Positions 1 through 7,911 of a DNA stretch of 22,454 nt are shown here, piece by piece. The number at the start of each line of letters is the position of its first letter. Position 1 is the first letter of the stretch. The DNA comes from Spartobacteria bacterium (GTDB lineage Bacteria > Verrucomicrobiota > Verrucomicrobiia > Chthoniobacterales > Chthoniobacteraceae), in contig JANXZI010000243.1 of NCBI GenBank assembly GCA_025355595.1, positions 1-22,454 on the forward strand, in the 5' to 3' direction. The translations under genes and the position numbers were made by a program. Under the pieces are notes generated by a model. That model searched no databases. It saw only the letters and a list, made by a program, of their open reading frames with translations, and was not told where the DNA came from.

Positions 1-78
1 ACTGTCGACGAAGTGCATGAGGCTGTGCGGATCCGATTGGAGCGGGGAGGCTTTTCCGCAGGAGTGAAATGCAGTTGA
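1..78 (+). CDS. C-terminal end of a GT9 (heptosyltransferase-like) glycosyltransferase, cut by the window edge
   Basis: Reading from base 1, an open frame of 25 codons ends at TGA (76-78). It begins TVDEVHEAV and continues with a basic helix ending GGFSAGVKCS. The opening matches the end of the GT9 half of the next gene (TVDEVFEAV, residues 343-351), and later positions also agree (L, R, G, SA). In GT9 proteins this segment is the last helix, after the Cys-rich loop. I therefore infer that a second GT9 gene lies just to the left and ends here. Only the tail is visible, so substrate and catalytic residues cannot be judged. It lies 82 bases before the next start on the same strand, consistent with one operon. 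Confidence 0.7.
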   Translation, partial: TVDEVHEAVRIRLERGGFSAGVKCS

Positions 79-160
79 GATTCGCTGCGAAACACGCCAT
101 GAGACGCTGCCTGTCCGCTCCCGCTGTGACATTTACCCCGCCACAACTTCCGACGTTCCT

Positions 161-2593
161 GTGAGCCGCCCTTTCAGCGAGTTCAAACGCGTCGTCGTGT
201 ACCGCTTCGGCAGTCTCGGCGACACGCTGGTCGTGCTGCCGGCTTTCCACCTTGTCCGGAAGGCGTTTCCGAAGGCGCACATCACGCTGCTGACGAACAT
301 CCCGGTCCATGCCAAGGCTGCGCCGATGGAGGCTGTCCTCGGGGGTGCAGGCTTTTACGACGATGTGCTGAGGTATCCGGTCTCGATGCGGAATTTCGAC
401 GGCCTCGTCCGGCTGCGAAAATCGCTGAAGGAGGGCGCTTACGACTGCCTCGTGTATCTGGCGTCTCCGAAGGGTGGCGTGCTGACGAGCATCCGCGATT
501 TCCTTTTTTTCCGCTCGTGTGGGATCCGGCATGTGGTCGGGGTTCCCTTGTCGCGTTCCACATTGCAAAGCCTGCCGATCCCGGGGACGAATCTTTACAC
601 CTCGAGGACATCGCGCGCACTGGAGGCGCTGGCGGTGCTCGGCGAGATGGATGTAAAAGATCCGCGGGCATGGGACATGCGGCTCAGCCCGGAGGAGAAT
701 GCGGAGGCGGAGGCTTTGCTGGGCAGGCATGGGATTTCGTCGTCATTCCTGGCGGTCAGCGCGGGCACGAAGATGACTGCGAAGGATTGGGAGGAGGGCA
801 ACTGGACGGATCTCTTGCAGCGTCTCGCCACGGAATTCCCCGATCTGCCGCTCGTCCTGCTCGGAGTGACCGAGGAGTGGGAACGCTCGGAGCGGCTCAT
901 GGGAATTTGGAAGGGGCCGAAGGCGAACCTCTGCGGCCTGACTTCGCCGCGCGTGAGTGCCGCGGTGCTGCGGCATGCCGCCGTCATGGTCTGCCACGAC
1001 AGCGGGCCGATGCATCTCGCCGCGACGATGGGCGTGCCGTGCGTCGCGATTTTCTCCGCACGCGCGAAGCCCGGCGAGTGGTTCCCGCGCGGCGACAATC
1101 ACATCGTGCTCTACCATAAGACCCCGTGCTGGGATTGCGGGCTGGAGGAGTGCGTTTCAAATGCGAAGCTCTGCATCCTCTCGATCACCGTGGACGAGGT
1201 TTTTGAGGCGGTGGTGAAGCAACTGGCGCGGCGTGGCGTCTCCGCGCGGAGCGAGACCGCGAGGGCCATGGGGGCGAAGGCGATCCGGGACGGGCTGGAG
1301 AGCGGCGTACGCACGTGGCCCGCGGTGCGGACGCCGGTTCCCAGCGTGTCCGACTCGCGGACGGGCGACGCCGCCGGGCCGCGTGGGAAGGGCACATCGA
1401 AGCTGCGCGTCATCCTGATTGCAAACTACGAACCGGACGGCCAGCAGAGCATGCAGCGTTTTGCCACCGTCATCGCGCAGGGCTTGGCGAAGGCTGGGAT
1501 GGACGTGTGGATGATCCGCCCGGAGCTGTTTTTCGGACGGCTGCACCCTGGCGCGGGAGGTCTCGGGAAGTGGCTGGGCTATCTCGACAAGTTCCTCGTC
1601 TTCCCCGGCCAGCTCAGGCGCGCGATCCGCGAGGCGGGGAAAAATGGCGAGCCTGCGTTCATCGTCCATATCTGCGATCACTCGAACGCATTTTATACGC
1701 GCGCGCTGCGTGACGTGCCGCATCTCGTGACGTGCCACGACCTGCTGGCCGTGCGTTCCGCCCGCGGCGAGATCCCGCAGAATCGGACGCGCTGGTCCGG
1801 GCGCATCTTGCAGTGGCTCGTGGTGCGCGGGCTGGAGGGCGCACGTGCGATCACATGTGTCTCGCCTGCGACCCATGCCGATCTTTCGCGGATCGTCGAG
1901 GGGGCGGCCTCGCGATCTTCAGTCGCAAAGATCGGATTGAATGCGCCTTTTCATCCGCTGCCGGGGGACGAGGCCCGCGCGCGGGTGCTCGGTCTCGCGG
2001 GTGCGGCGGGCAAGGCGCTGCCGGCGCAGGCGCGTTACCTCCTCCATGTGGGTGACGACTCGTGGTACAAGAACCGTCGCGCGGTCGTGGAAATGTTCGG
2101 AGAATTGCAGCGCGCGTCCGACCAGGCGGATCTGTGGCTGGTGATGGTCGGCAGGCCGCTGGGTGCGGAATTGAAGACATGGATCGCGGAGGCTGGGATG
2201 GCGGATCGTGTGGTGGAATTGGGGGGGATTCAGCACGAGAATCTGTGCGCGGTTTATTCGGCGGCGGAGCTGCTCTTTTTCCCGTCATTGCAGGAGGGCT
2301 TTGGCTGGCCAATCATCGAGGCGCAGGCGTGCGGCTGCCGCGTGGTCACCACGGATCGCGGGCCGATGAATGACATCGGCGGGACGGCGGCCGCGTATCT
2401 CCAACCGGAAGATTTCGGTGGCTCGCTTGATGTGTTGCTCAACGTGCTGTACGAGGATGGCCCGCGGAGGCAGGCGAGGATCGAAGGCGGAATCGCCAAT
2501 GCGGCGCAGTATTCCACCACTCGGATGATCGAGAACTACGTGGCGCTCTACCAGGGGGTGCTTGCACGGGCATCGTGTTTAAAAGATGACTAA
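161..2593 (+). CDS. Two-domain glycosyltransferase: GT9 (heptosyltransferase-like) fused to GT4
   Basis: The 810-residue protein joins two glycosyltransferase families. Residues about 8-355 are GT9-like: an N-terminal RFGSLGDTLVVLPA loop, HDSGPMHLA at 279-287, and a Cys-rich loop (C323, C326, C331, C338) as in many ADP-heptose transferases. A basic, Pro/Gly-rich linker (about 356-412) leads to a GT4 domain (about 414-805) starting LRVILIANYEPDGQ. It has an LLHVGDDSWYKNRR donor-site region and the E-x7-E motif in QEGFGWPIIE (711-720). Both halves appear intact, so it probably adds two successive sugars to a lipid-linked glycan at the inner membrane; the sugars cannot be read from sequence. The start is GTG at 161, with no Shine-Dalgarno sequence visible. 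It follows a GT9 gene tail and precedes asnB by 60 bases. Confidence 0.88.
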   Translation: MSRPFSEFKRVVVYRFGSLGDTLVVLPAFHLVRKAFPKAHITLLTNIPVHAKAAPMEAVLGGAGFYDDVLRYPVSMRNFDGLVRLRKSLKEGAYDCLVYLASPKGGVLTSIRDFLFFRSCGIRHVVGVPLSRSTLQSLPIPGTNLYTSRTSRALEALAVLGEMDVKDPRAWDMRLSPEENAEAEALLGRHGISSSFLAVSAGTKMTAKDWEEGNWTDLLQRLATEFPDLPLVLLGVTEEWERSERLMGIWKGPKANLCGLTSPRVSAAVLRHAAVMVCHDSGPMHLAATMGVPCVAIFSARAKPGEWFPRGDNHIVLYHKTPCWDCGLEECVSNAKLCILSITVDEVFEAVVKQLARRGVSARSETARAMGAKAIRDGLESGVRTWPAVRTPVPSVSDSRTGDAAGPRGKGTSKLRVILIANYEPDGQQSMQRFATVIAQGLAKAGMDVWMIRPELFFGRLHPGAGGLGKWLGYLDKFLVFPGQLRRAIREAGKNGEPAFIVHICDHSNAFYTRALRDVPHLVTCHDLLAVRSARGEIPQNRTRWSGRILQWLVVRGLEGARAITCVSPATHADLSRIVEGAASRSSVAKIGLNAPFHPLPGDEARARVLGLAGAAGKALPAQARYLLHVGDDSWYKNRRAVVEMFGELQRASDQADLWLVMVGRPLGAELKTWIAEAGMADRVVELGGIQHENLCAVYSAAELLFFPSLQEGFGWPIIEAQACGCRVVTTDRGPMNDIGGTAAAYLQPEDFGGSLDVLLNVLYEDGPRRQARIEGGIANAAQYSTTRMIENYVALYQGVLARASCLKDD

Positions 2594-2653
2594 AAATTTT
2601 CGCGCAGTTCCGTGCATCTCACTCATGATTAAGATCTTCATGCCCTCCCAAAC

Positions 2654-4468
2654 ATGTGTGGAATCGCCGCTGTAATCGTCGCCGACGGCTCTGCCACGCC
2701 GATGAATCTCGGCTGTCTGAGGCATCGTGGCCCCGACGCGGAGGGGGAGTGGACTTCGCCGGATGGAAAAATCTGGTTCGGGCACACGCGGCTTGCCATC
2801 GTGGATCTGTCGCCCACCGGTGCGCAGCCGATGCACGATCCCGAGACGGGAAATGTGATCATTTTCAACGGCGAGATCTACAACCACCAGAGGCTGCGCG
2901 AGGAGATGCGCGATGCGGATGTAAAATGGGCGGGGACTTCGGACACGGAGACGCTGCTGGTCGCCTACCGGCTCTGGGGAAAGGCGATGCTCACGCGGCT
3001 GAAGGGCATGTTTGCCTTTGTGATTTACGACGCCGCGACGAAGGGCATCTTCGTCGCGCGCGGGCCTTCCGGGATCAAGCCGGTGTATTACTCCCGATCG
3101 CGAGGGGTGCTGCGTTTTTCATCCGAGGCCCGCGCACTGTTCGAGGACACGGGGCCGCTCTATGACCGGCGCAGCGTGAGCTCCTATCTCCAGTGGGGAT
3201 CGTGTCCCGAGGATGGCTTCATCTTTCCGCGGACCCGCATCCTGCCGAGCGGAAGCCTGATGACGGTGGATGCCGACACGACCATTCACACAGAGCACTA
3301 CTGGCCGCGGAAATCCTACCCGCTGTCATCCGCGGACGATGCGCCAAAGCGCGTGCGGAAGCTTTTGGAAACCGCCGTCGAGGAACACATGATGGCCGAC
3401 GTGCCCGTGGCTTCGTTCCTGAGCGGCGGGATTGATTCCTCCGTGATCACGGCGCTCGCCTCGCGGGCGATGGGCGCGGGAAAACTCCAGACCTTCAGCG
3501 TTGGCTTTTCGGAAGGCGATTTCGATGAGACGCAGATCGCGGACATCGTCGCGAAACGATACCAGACCGACCACCATCGGATCGAACTGGGCGAGGAGGA
3601 AATCCTCCGGCTCGTGCAGGAGGCGGTGAGCCGCATGGATGCGCCATCGCAGGACGCCATCAACACCTACATCGTCTCAAAAAAGGTCGCCGAATCCGGC
3701 ATCAAGGTGGCGCTCTCGGGACTCGGCGGCGACGAACTCTTCGGCGGGTATCCCAGCTTCCGCGACGCGCCGATCCTGACACGCCTCGCGGCGATGCCGC
3801 AATGGATGCGCCGGATCGCGCGTGCGCTCGGGAAAATCGGCGAGCGGATCGCGGATCTCCCCAGCGCAGATCTCATGGCGATCGCGATCTGGCGTCGCAG
3901 GCTGTGGACGGATGCGATGCTGCGCAAGGCGGGCCTGCCCGTCAGCCCGCTGCGCCCGCTCCCGTCGCCGGAGCTTGGCGATGATTTTGCCAAGATCAGT
4001 TGGGCGGAGATGTCGGTGTACATGTGCCAGACGCTCCTGCGCGACTCCGACCAGATGAGCATGGCGGTCTCGCTGGAACTACGCGTGCCATTCCTCGACA
4101 CGGATCTGATTGACTACGTGCTGAGCCTGCCCGCGGAGGAGAAAACGCGCTACCGGATCACGAAGGGCCTGCTCGTCGAAGCCTGCAAGGACCTGCTCCC
4201 AGACCAGGTTTACCAGCGGAAGAAAATGGGATTTGCACTGCCGATGGATGCGTGGATGCGCGGCCCGCTGAAGGAATTCAAGCTCGACGGACTGGCCGAA
4301 GTCGAACGCCGGCGGCTGCTCGCGCCGGGTGCCGTGGACTGGATTCGCACGGAATTTGAGGACGGCAAAATTCATTGGACCCGACTCTGGTCGCTCGTGA
4401 TCCTCGGACATTACCTAAGAAAAAATGCGAGCGAGGTCGGGGTGAGGGAGCTGGAACTTAAGAATTAG
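2654..4468 (+). CDS. asnB: Asparagine synthase (glutamine-hydrolysing) type amidotransferase of a polysaccharide locus
   Basis: The 604-residue protein begins MCGIAAV, so removal of Met exposes the Cys nucleophile of a class II glutamine amidotransferase. The domain continues with RHRGPD (24-29), RLAIVDLSP (46-54), NGEIYNH (72-78) and SDTE (96-99), the residues that bind glutamine in the family. The synthetase domain has the ATP PP-loop SGGIDSS at 257-263 and LSGLGGDELFGGYP downstream. Length is normal. In housekeeping form it makes asparagine from aspartate, ATP and glutamine. Among glycosyltransferases and beside an exosortase, it is more like the amidotransferases of exosortase-linked exopolysaccharide loci, which may amidate a sugar acid (inference). 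Oddity: the usual ARD-x2-G-x-KP motif reads ARGPSGIKP (Asp to Gly). Its stop lies inside an inverted repeat. Confidence 0.92.
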   Translation: MCGIAAVIVADGSATPMNLGCLRHRGPDAEGEWTSPDGKIWFGHTRLAIVDLSPTGAQPMHDPETGNVIIFNGEIYNHQRLREEMRDADVKWAGTSDTETLLVAYRLWGKAMLTRLKGMFAFVIYDAATKGIFVARGPSGIKPVYYSRSRGVLRFSSEARALFEDTGPLYDRRSVSSYLQWGSCPEDGFIFPRTRILPSGSLMTVDADTTIHTEHYWPRKSYPLSSADDAPKRVRKLLETAVEEHMMADVPVASFLSGGIDSSVITALASRAMGAGKLQTFSVGFSEGDFDETQIADIVAKRYQTDHHRIELGEEEILRLVQEAVSRMDAPSQDAINTYIVSKKVAESGIKVALSGLGGDELFGGYPSFRDAPILTRLAAMPQWMRRIARALGKIGERIADLPSADLMAIAIWRRRLWTDAMLRKAGLPVSPLRPLPSPELGDDFAKISWAEMSVYMCQTLLRDSDQMSMAVSLELRVPFLDTDLIDYVLSLPAEEKTRYRITKGLLVEACKDLLPDQVYQRKKMGFALPMDAWMRGPLKEFKLDGLAEVERRRLLAPGAVDWIRTEFEDGKIHWTRLWSLVILGHYLRKNASEVGVRELELKN

Positions 4469-4567
4469 GATTTGAGATTTAAGATTTCGGAGGCCCGGCC
4501 ATTTTCGGTGGTCTGCACGCACTGCGTTTTCGCGAGGCGGCAAATCTTGAATCCTAAATCCTAAATT
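4463..4567. repeat. AT-rich imperfect inverted repeat spanning the asnB stop codon
   Basis: The left arm at 4463-4487 and the reverse complement of 4542-4567 agree at about 22 of 26 positions with one gap. They flank a GC-rich centre of about 54 bases. Each arm is built of near-repeats of the word AAATCCT / AGGATTT, and its base composition differs sharply from the surrounding genes. The asnB stop (4466-4468) lies in the left arm, and the GT4 start (4574) lies seven bases after the right arm. There is no T-run after a compact stem, so it does not look like a standard intrinsic terminator. Confidence 0.75.
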
Positions 4568-4573
4568 TTCCTC

Positions 4574-5758
4574 ATGCGCCTCCTTCGCTCGATCCGTTCC
4601 GTCAATCCCGCCGGGGGAGGCCCGATCGAGGGCATCAAGCAGGTGGCGCGCGTCCATCACGCGGTGGGACATGAGACAGAGATCGTCTCGCTGGATTCGC
4701 CCGATGATGCGTGGGTGAAGGAATGCCCCGTGAAAGTTCATGCGATGGGGCCAGTGCGTTCCGGCTATGGATACGCGGCAAAATTTGTACCGTGGCTCAA
4801 GGAGCATGGCCACGAGTACGATGCGGTGATCGTCAGCGGACTCTGGCAGTACAGCGGGTTCGGGGTGTGGCGCGCGCTGCGCGAGAGTGACACGCCATAT
4901 TTTGTCTTTCCGCACGGCATGTTGGATCCGTGGTTCAAGCGCGCCTATCCGCTCAAGCACCTCAAGAAATGGCTCTATTGGCCGTGGGCGGATTACCGGA
5001 TGCTGCGTGACGCGAAGGCCGTGTTTTTCACCTCGGAGGAAGAGCGCCGTGCGGCCCGCGAATCGTTCTGGCTCTACCGGTGCCATGAAATCGTGGTGCC
5101 GTACGGAATCGCCACGCCGACGGGCGATGCGGACGCGCAGAAGCAAGCCGTGCTCCACCGGTTTCCGGAACTGGCCGGAAAGCGCTCGCTCGTTTTCCTC
5201 AGCCGCGTCCACGAGAAAAAAGGATGCGACCTCCTCATCCGCGCCTTTGCAAAAATCGCGCCGTCCGACGAGTCGTTGCGGCTCGTCTTCGCCGGCCCTG
5301 ATCAGGCCGGCTGCGGCGATGGCCTCCGCGCACTCGCGCAGCAGCTCGGCATCGCTGCGCGCATCGTGTGGACAGGCATGCTCACGGGCGATCTGAAGTG
5401 GGGCCTGCTGCGGTTGGCCGAGGCGTTCGTCCTCCCGTCGCACCAGGAAAATTTCGGCATCGCCGTCGCCGAGGCGCTCGCGTGCGGCACGCCCGTGCTC
5501 ATTTCCAACAAGGTGAACATCTGGCGTGAAATCGAAACGGATCGGGCGGGGATCGTGGACGAGGATGACGAACCCGGCACCGTTCGCCTGCTCGAAAAAT
5601 GGCTCGCGCTTCCCGCGCTGGAAAGGGACGCCATGCGAAAAAATTCCCAGCCATGTTTTCAGGCGCGCTTCGAGGTCACGCGCGCCGCGGAGGCGCTGAT
5701 CCGGGTGGTGGGGGAACATCCGACATCCAACATCGGCCATTCAACCAATGCAGAATGA
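4574..5758 (+). CDS. GT4 family glycosyltransferase
   Basis: The 394-residue protein has the group 1 (GT4, GT-B fold) layout. The N-terminal acceptor half shows NPAGGGPIEG (11-20), SGLWQYSG (88-95) and PHGMLDPWFK (113-122). The C-terminal donor half shows FLSRVHEKKGCDLLIRAF (208-225) and the E-x7-E motif in HQENFGIAVAEAL (290-302). It would transfer a sugar from a nucleotide sugar to a lipid-linked oligosaccharide on the cytoplasmic side; donor and acceptor are unknown. The ATG at 4574 sits in AT-rich sequence with no Shine-Dalgarno match, just after an inverted repeat. The last 14 residues, EHPTSNIGHSTNAE, are encoded by a second intergenic repeat beginning near 5715, so the ancestral protein probably ended near residue 380. 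Confidence 0.9.
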   Translation: MRLLRSIRSVNPAGGGPIEGIKQVARVHHAVGHETEIVSLDSPDDAWVKECPVKVHAMGPVRSGYGYAAKFVPWLKEHGHEYDAVIVSGLWQYSGFGVWRALRESDTPYFVFPHGMLDPWFKRAYPLKHLKKWLYWPWADYRMLRDAKAVFFTSEEERRAARESFWLYRCHEIVVPYGIATPTGDADAQKQAVLHRFPELAGKRSLVFLSRVHEKKGCDLLIRAFAKIAPSDESLRLVFAGPDQAGCGDGLRALAQQLGIAARIVWTGMLTGDLKWGLLRLAEAFVLPSHQENFGIAVAEALACGTPVLISNKVNIWREIETDRAGIVDEDDEPGTVRLLEKWLALPALERDAMRKNSQPCFQARFEVTRAAEALIRVVGEHPTSNIGHSTNAE

Positions 5759-5773
5759 CGAGTGACGAGTGAT
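5753..5773 (+). repeat. Three-copy imperfect heptamer tandem repeat
   Basis: Three consecutive heptamers read GAATGAC, GAGTGAC, GAGTGAT, followed by GACG. The first copy contains the TGA stop of the GT4 gene (5756-5758). It is part of the larger composite repeat. Confidence 0.8.
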
Positions 5774-6114
5774 GACGCCTGCATCCGTGGCTGCGACGCC
5801 CTCGTCGCAATATGTCTCGGAGGCGCCCCGCCTCCGGTCTCGCCCGGGACGGGACGGCTTCGTTCCGCGTTAAGAGTTAGGCGTTCGATGTTCAATGTTG
5901 AGCCGGCCGCAGGCGTCTTCCGGCGTCTCCAGATTTTCCACTTCTCCGGGTGCCAGACGATTTTGCTGCGTGAGCCCTGTCCACGAAGCCGAATCGCTTG
6001 ACGGGAAAAGGGCCTTATGGCGTGGGAATTGCCTTTTGTGACGACCTCCTCGATGGCGCGGCTTTTTTTAGGCCATGCTGCGAGTCACCCCACTCAGCTC
6101 GCCAAGAAAAATTC
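5759..6114. other. 356-base intergenic region
   Basis: This gap lies between the GT4 stop and the carbamoyltransferase start. Bases up to about 5902 belong to the composite repeat. From 5903 to 6114 I see no convincing gene, RNA gene, terminator or promoter. Open frames here (5762-6001 plus, 5659-5895 minus) are repeat-derived or lack protein character. A TTGACG at 5998-6003 has no matching -10 box at normal spacing. Confidence 0.6.
5818..5836. repeat. Perfect 7-bp GC hairpin inside the composite repeat
   Basis: CGGAGGC (5818-5824) pairs with GCCTCCG (5830-5836) around a five-base loop. A second perfect hairpin, TGCGAC with GTCGCA and a six-base loop, lies just upstream at 5792-5809. Neither is followed by a T-run. 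They could form in RNA after the GT4 stop codon and act as 3'-end structure, but that is inference. Confidence 0.6.
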
Positions 6115-7878
6115 ATGTCCCTCATTCTCGGAATCAATGCCTACCACCCCGATGCCTCCGCCTGCATCCTCCAGGATGGAAAGCTTGTCGCCGCCGTTGC
6201 TGAGGAGCGCCTCGGCATCCGTTTCAAGCACATCGCCGGCTTCCCCGCGCAGGCCATCCGGCGGGTGCTCGCGATGGCGGGAGCCACGGTGAAGGATGTG
6301 GATTTTGTCGCCGTCGGGCATGACAGCAATGCGAACAAGTCGGCGAAAATGCGGCGCGTCATTTCGAGTCCGATTCGTTCGGCAAAAGCCGTTGCCTCGT
6401 TTCTGAAACGGCGCACGAAATTTGAGAGCCTCGGCGATCAGGTGGCGAAGGCGTGCGATGTGGGCCGCGCGGACTGCCGGTTTCAGCAGGTGGATGTCGA
6501 GCATCACCTCGCGCATCTTGCGAGTTCGTTTTACTCCAGCTCGTTCGATTCCGCGGCGGGGCTTTCGTACGACGGCTCCGGTGATTTTGTCTCCACGATG
6601 CTCGCGAAGTGCGAAGGCGACACGATCACGCCGCTGCAGCGGTTCTTCGTCCCGAATTCGCTCGGCTACCTTTACACGGGCATCTGCCAGTTCATCGGCT
6701 TCGACCACTTCGGCGAGGAATACAAAGTGATGGGGCTCGCCGCGTACGGCGAACCGAAATACGTGGATGCGCTGAAGCAGTTCGTGGTGACGGACGGGAA
6801 GGGGAACTACCGCCTCGACGAGCGCTACATCCGCGCGAGCGGCGGGACGTTCGAGGAGTGTATCAATGAAAAGGGCGAGATCATCCTCGCGCGACTCTAC
6901 ACAGATGAGCTGGTGAAAAAACTCGGCACCCCGCGGAAGCGCGGCGACGAACTCACGCAGCGCGACAAGGATCTCGCCGCATCGTGCCAGAAATATTTCG
7001 AGCAGATCGTGCTGGAGCTGCTGGCCACGCTTCACTCGCAATTTCCGACGGAAAATCTCGTGACGGCCGGCGGCTGCGCGCTGAACGGCGTGTGCAACGC
7101 GCGCATCCGCCGCGAGACGCCTTTTCAAAAATCCTACATCCAGTGCGCCGCATCCGACGACGGCACGGCGATCGGCGCGGCGCTGCACGTCTGGAATTCT
7201 GTGCTGAAAAAGCCACGCTCGCCGATGATCGATCACGCCTCGTGGGGGCCGGAATATTCCGCCGCGGAGTGCGAGGCGGCGATGAAAGCTGCGGGACTTT
7301 CATACGAGCGTTTCGACGGCGATGCGCTCTACCAGCGCGGTGCGGCGCATCTGAAATCCGGCCATGTGATGGGCTGGTACCAGGGCCGCAGCGAGTGGGG
7401 CCCGCGCGCGCTGGGCAACCGCTCCATCGTCGCGAACCCCGGCTGGCCGGGCATGAAGGATCTCATCAACGCGAAGATCAAACGCCGCGAAGCCTTCCGT
7501 CCATTCGCGCCCTCGATTGTCGCGGAGGAGGTGAAGAACTATTTCGAGCAGGACGTGGAGAGTCCCTTCATGATGCACGTCGTGAAAATCCGCGCCGACA
7601 AGCGCACCGAACTCGCGGCGGTGTGCCACGAGGATTTCACGGGGCGCCTGCACACGGTGAAGCGGTCTCAGAACGAAAAATATCACGGCCTCATCAGCGA
7701 ATTTGCGCGGCAGTCCGGCACGCCCGTGGTGCTGAATACGAGCTTCAACGAAAACGAGCCGATCGTGGACACGCCGGCGCAGGCCATTGCGTGCTACGAG
7801 CGGACGGGCATGGACGTGCTGTGCCTCGGGCCATTCGTGGCGACCAAGCCGGGTAAGGCGCTGCCCGCCGCAGTCTGA
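6115..7878 (+). CDS. O-carbamoyltransferase of the NodU/CmcH family
   Basis: The 587-residue protein is full length for the family, which transfers a carbamoyl group from carbamoyl phosphate, via carbamoyl-adenylate, to a hydroxyl of a sugar or other acceptor. The N-terminal Kae1/HSP70-like domain begins MSLILGINAYHPDASACIL, with VEHHLAH (128-134) and SYDGSGDF (151-158), containing likely metal and ATP ligands. It continues with GEEYKVMGLAAYGEP (200-214) and GGCALNG (319-325). The C-terminal domain has WGPRALGNRSI (428-438) and VLNTSFNENEPIVDTP (539-554). The frame is open back to 5998, but family similarity begins at the ATG at 6115, preceded by a weak AAGAAA. In this locus it most likely carbamoylates a sugar of the polysaccharide (inference from context). 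Confidence 0.93.
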   Translation: MSLILGINAYHPDASACILQDGKLVAAVAEERLGIRFKHIAGFPAQAIRRVLAMAGATVKDVDFVAVGHDSNANKSAKMRRVISSPIRSAKAVASFLKRRTKFESLGDQVAKACDVGRADCRFQQVDVEHHLAHLASSFYSSSFDSAAGLSYDGSGDFVSTMLAKCEGDTITPLQRFFVPNSLGYLYTGICQFIGFDHFGEEYKVMGLAAYGEPKYVDALKQFVVTDGKGNYRLDERYIRASGGTFEECINEKGEIILARLYTDELVKKLGTPRKRGDELTQRDKDLAASCQKYFEQIVLELLATLHSQFPTENLVTAGGCALNGVCNARIRRETPFQKSYIQCAASDDGTAIGAALHVWNSVLKKPRSPMIDHASWGPEYSAAECEAAMKAAGLSYERFDGDALYQRGAAHLKSGHVMGWYQGRSEWGPRALGNRSIVANPGWPGMKDLINAKIKRREAFRPFAPSIVAEEVKNYFEQDVESPFMMHVVKIRADKRTELAAVCHEDFTGRLHTVKRSQNEKYHGLISEFARQSGTPVVLNTSFNENEPIVDTPAQAIACYERTGMDVLCLGPFVATKPGKALPAAV

Positions 7879-7911
7879 ATAAAGCAGAGTCTCGCACGAC
7901 GGCATTTGATC

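Larger units (their letters stand above)
5715..5902. repeat. Composite intergenic repeat with imperfect terminal inverted arms, overlapping the 3' end of the GT4 gene
   Basis: Outer arms rich in the word ACATC face each other: 5722-5741 matches the reverse complement of 5881-5900 at 14 of 20 positions. Inside lie a three-copy heptamer (5753-5773), a perfect 6-bp hairpin (5792-5809) and a 7-bp hairpin (5818-5836). The GT4 stop codon is at 5756-5758, inside the element. There is no transposase or long open frame. Conceptual translation of the minus strand gives phrases such as LNAERSRPVP and SSLVTRHSALV. From general knowledge, such phrases recur as spurious proteins in genomes carrying this kind of word repeat. 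Confidence 0.65.

Noticed and set aside
4415..5740. 441-codon open frame on the minus strand
   Set aside because: It lies opposite the clear GT4 gene. Its translation has no family motif, and parts come from the intergenic word repeats. High GC content makes long antisense frames common.
5753..5773. Start of a CRISPR-like array
   Set aside because: The repeats are seven bases long, contiguous and without spacers.
5818..5836. Intrinsic terminator after the GT4 gene
   Set aside because: The hairpin is perfect but no T-run follows it, and it belongs to a larger repeat.
5762..6001. 79-codon open frame after the GT4 gene
   Set aside because: It is mostly translated repeat sequence with no Shine-Dalgarno sequence or recognisable protein feature.
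6056..6069. Terminator at GCGCGGC followed by a T-run
   Set aside because: The T-run is present, but I could not pair a stem immediately before it.
5998..6114. Upstream extension of the carbamoyltransferase from TTG at 5998
   Set aside because: The extra 39 residues do not resemble the family, whose N-terminus begins at the ATG at 6115.
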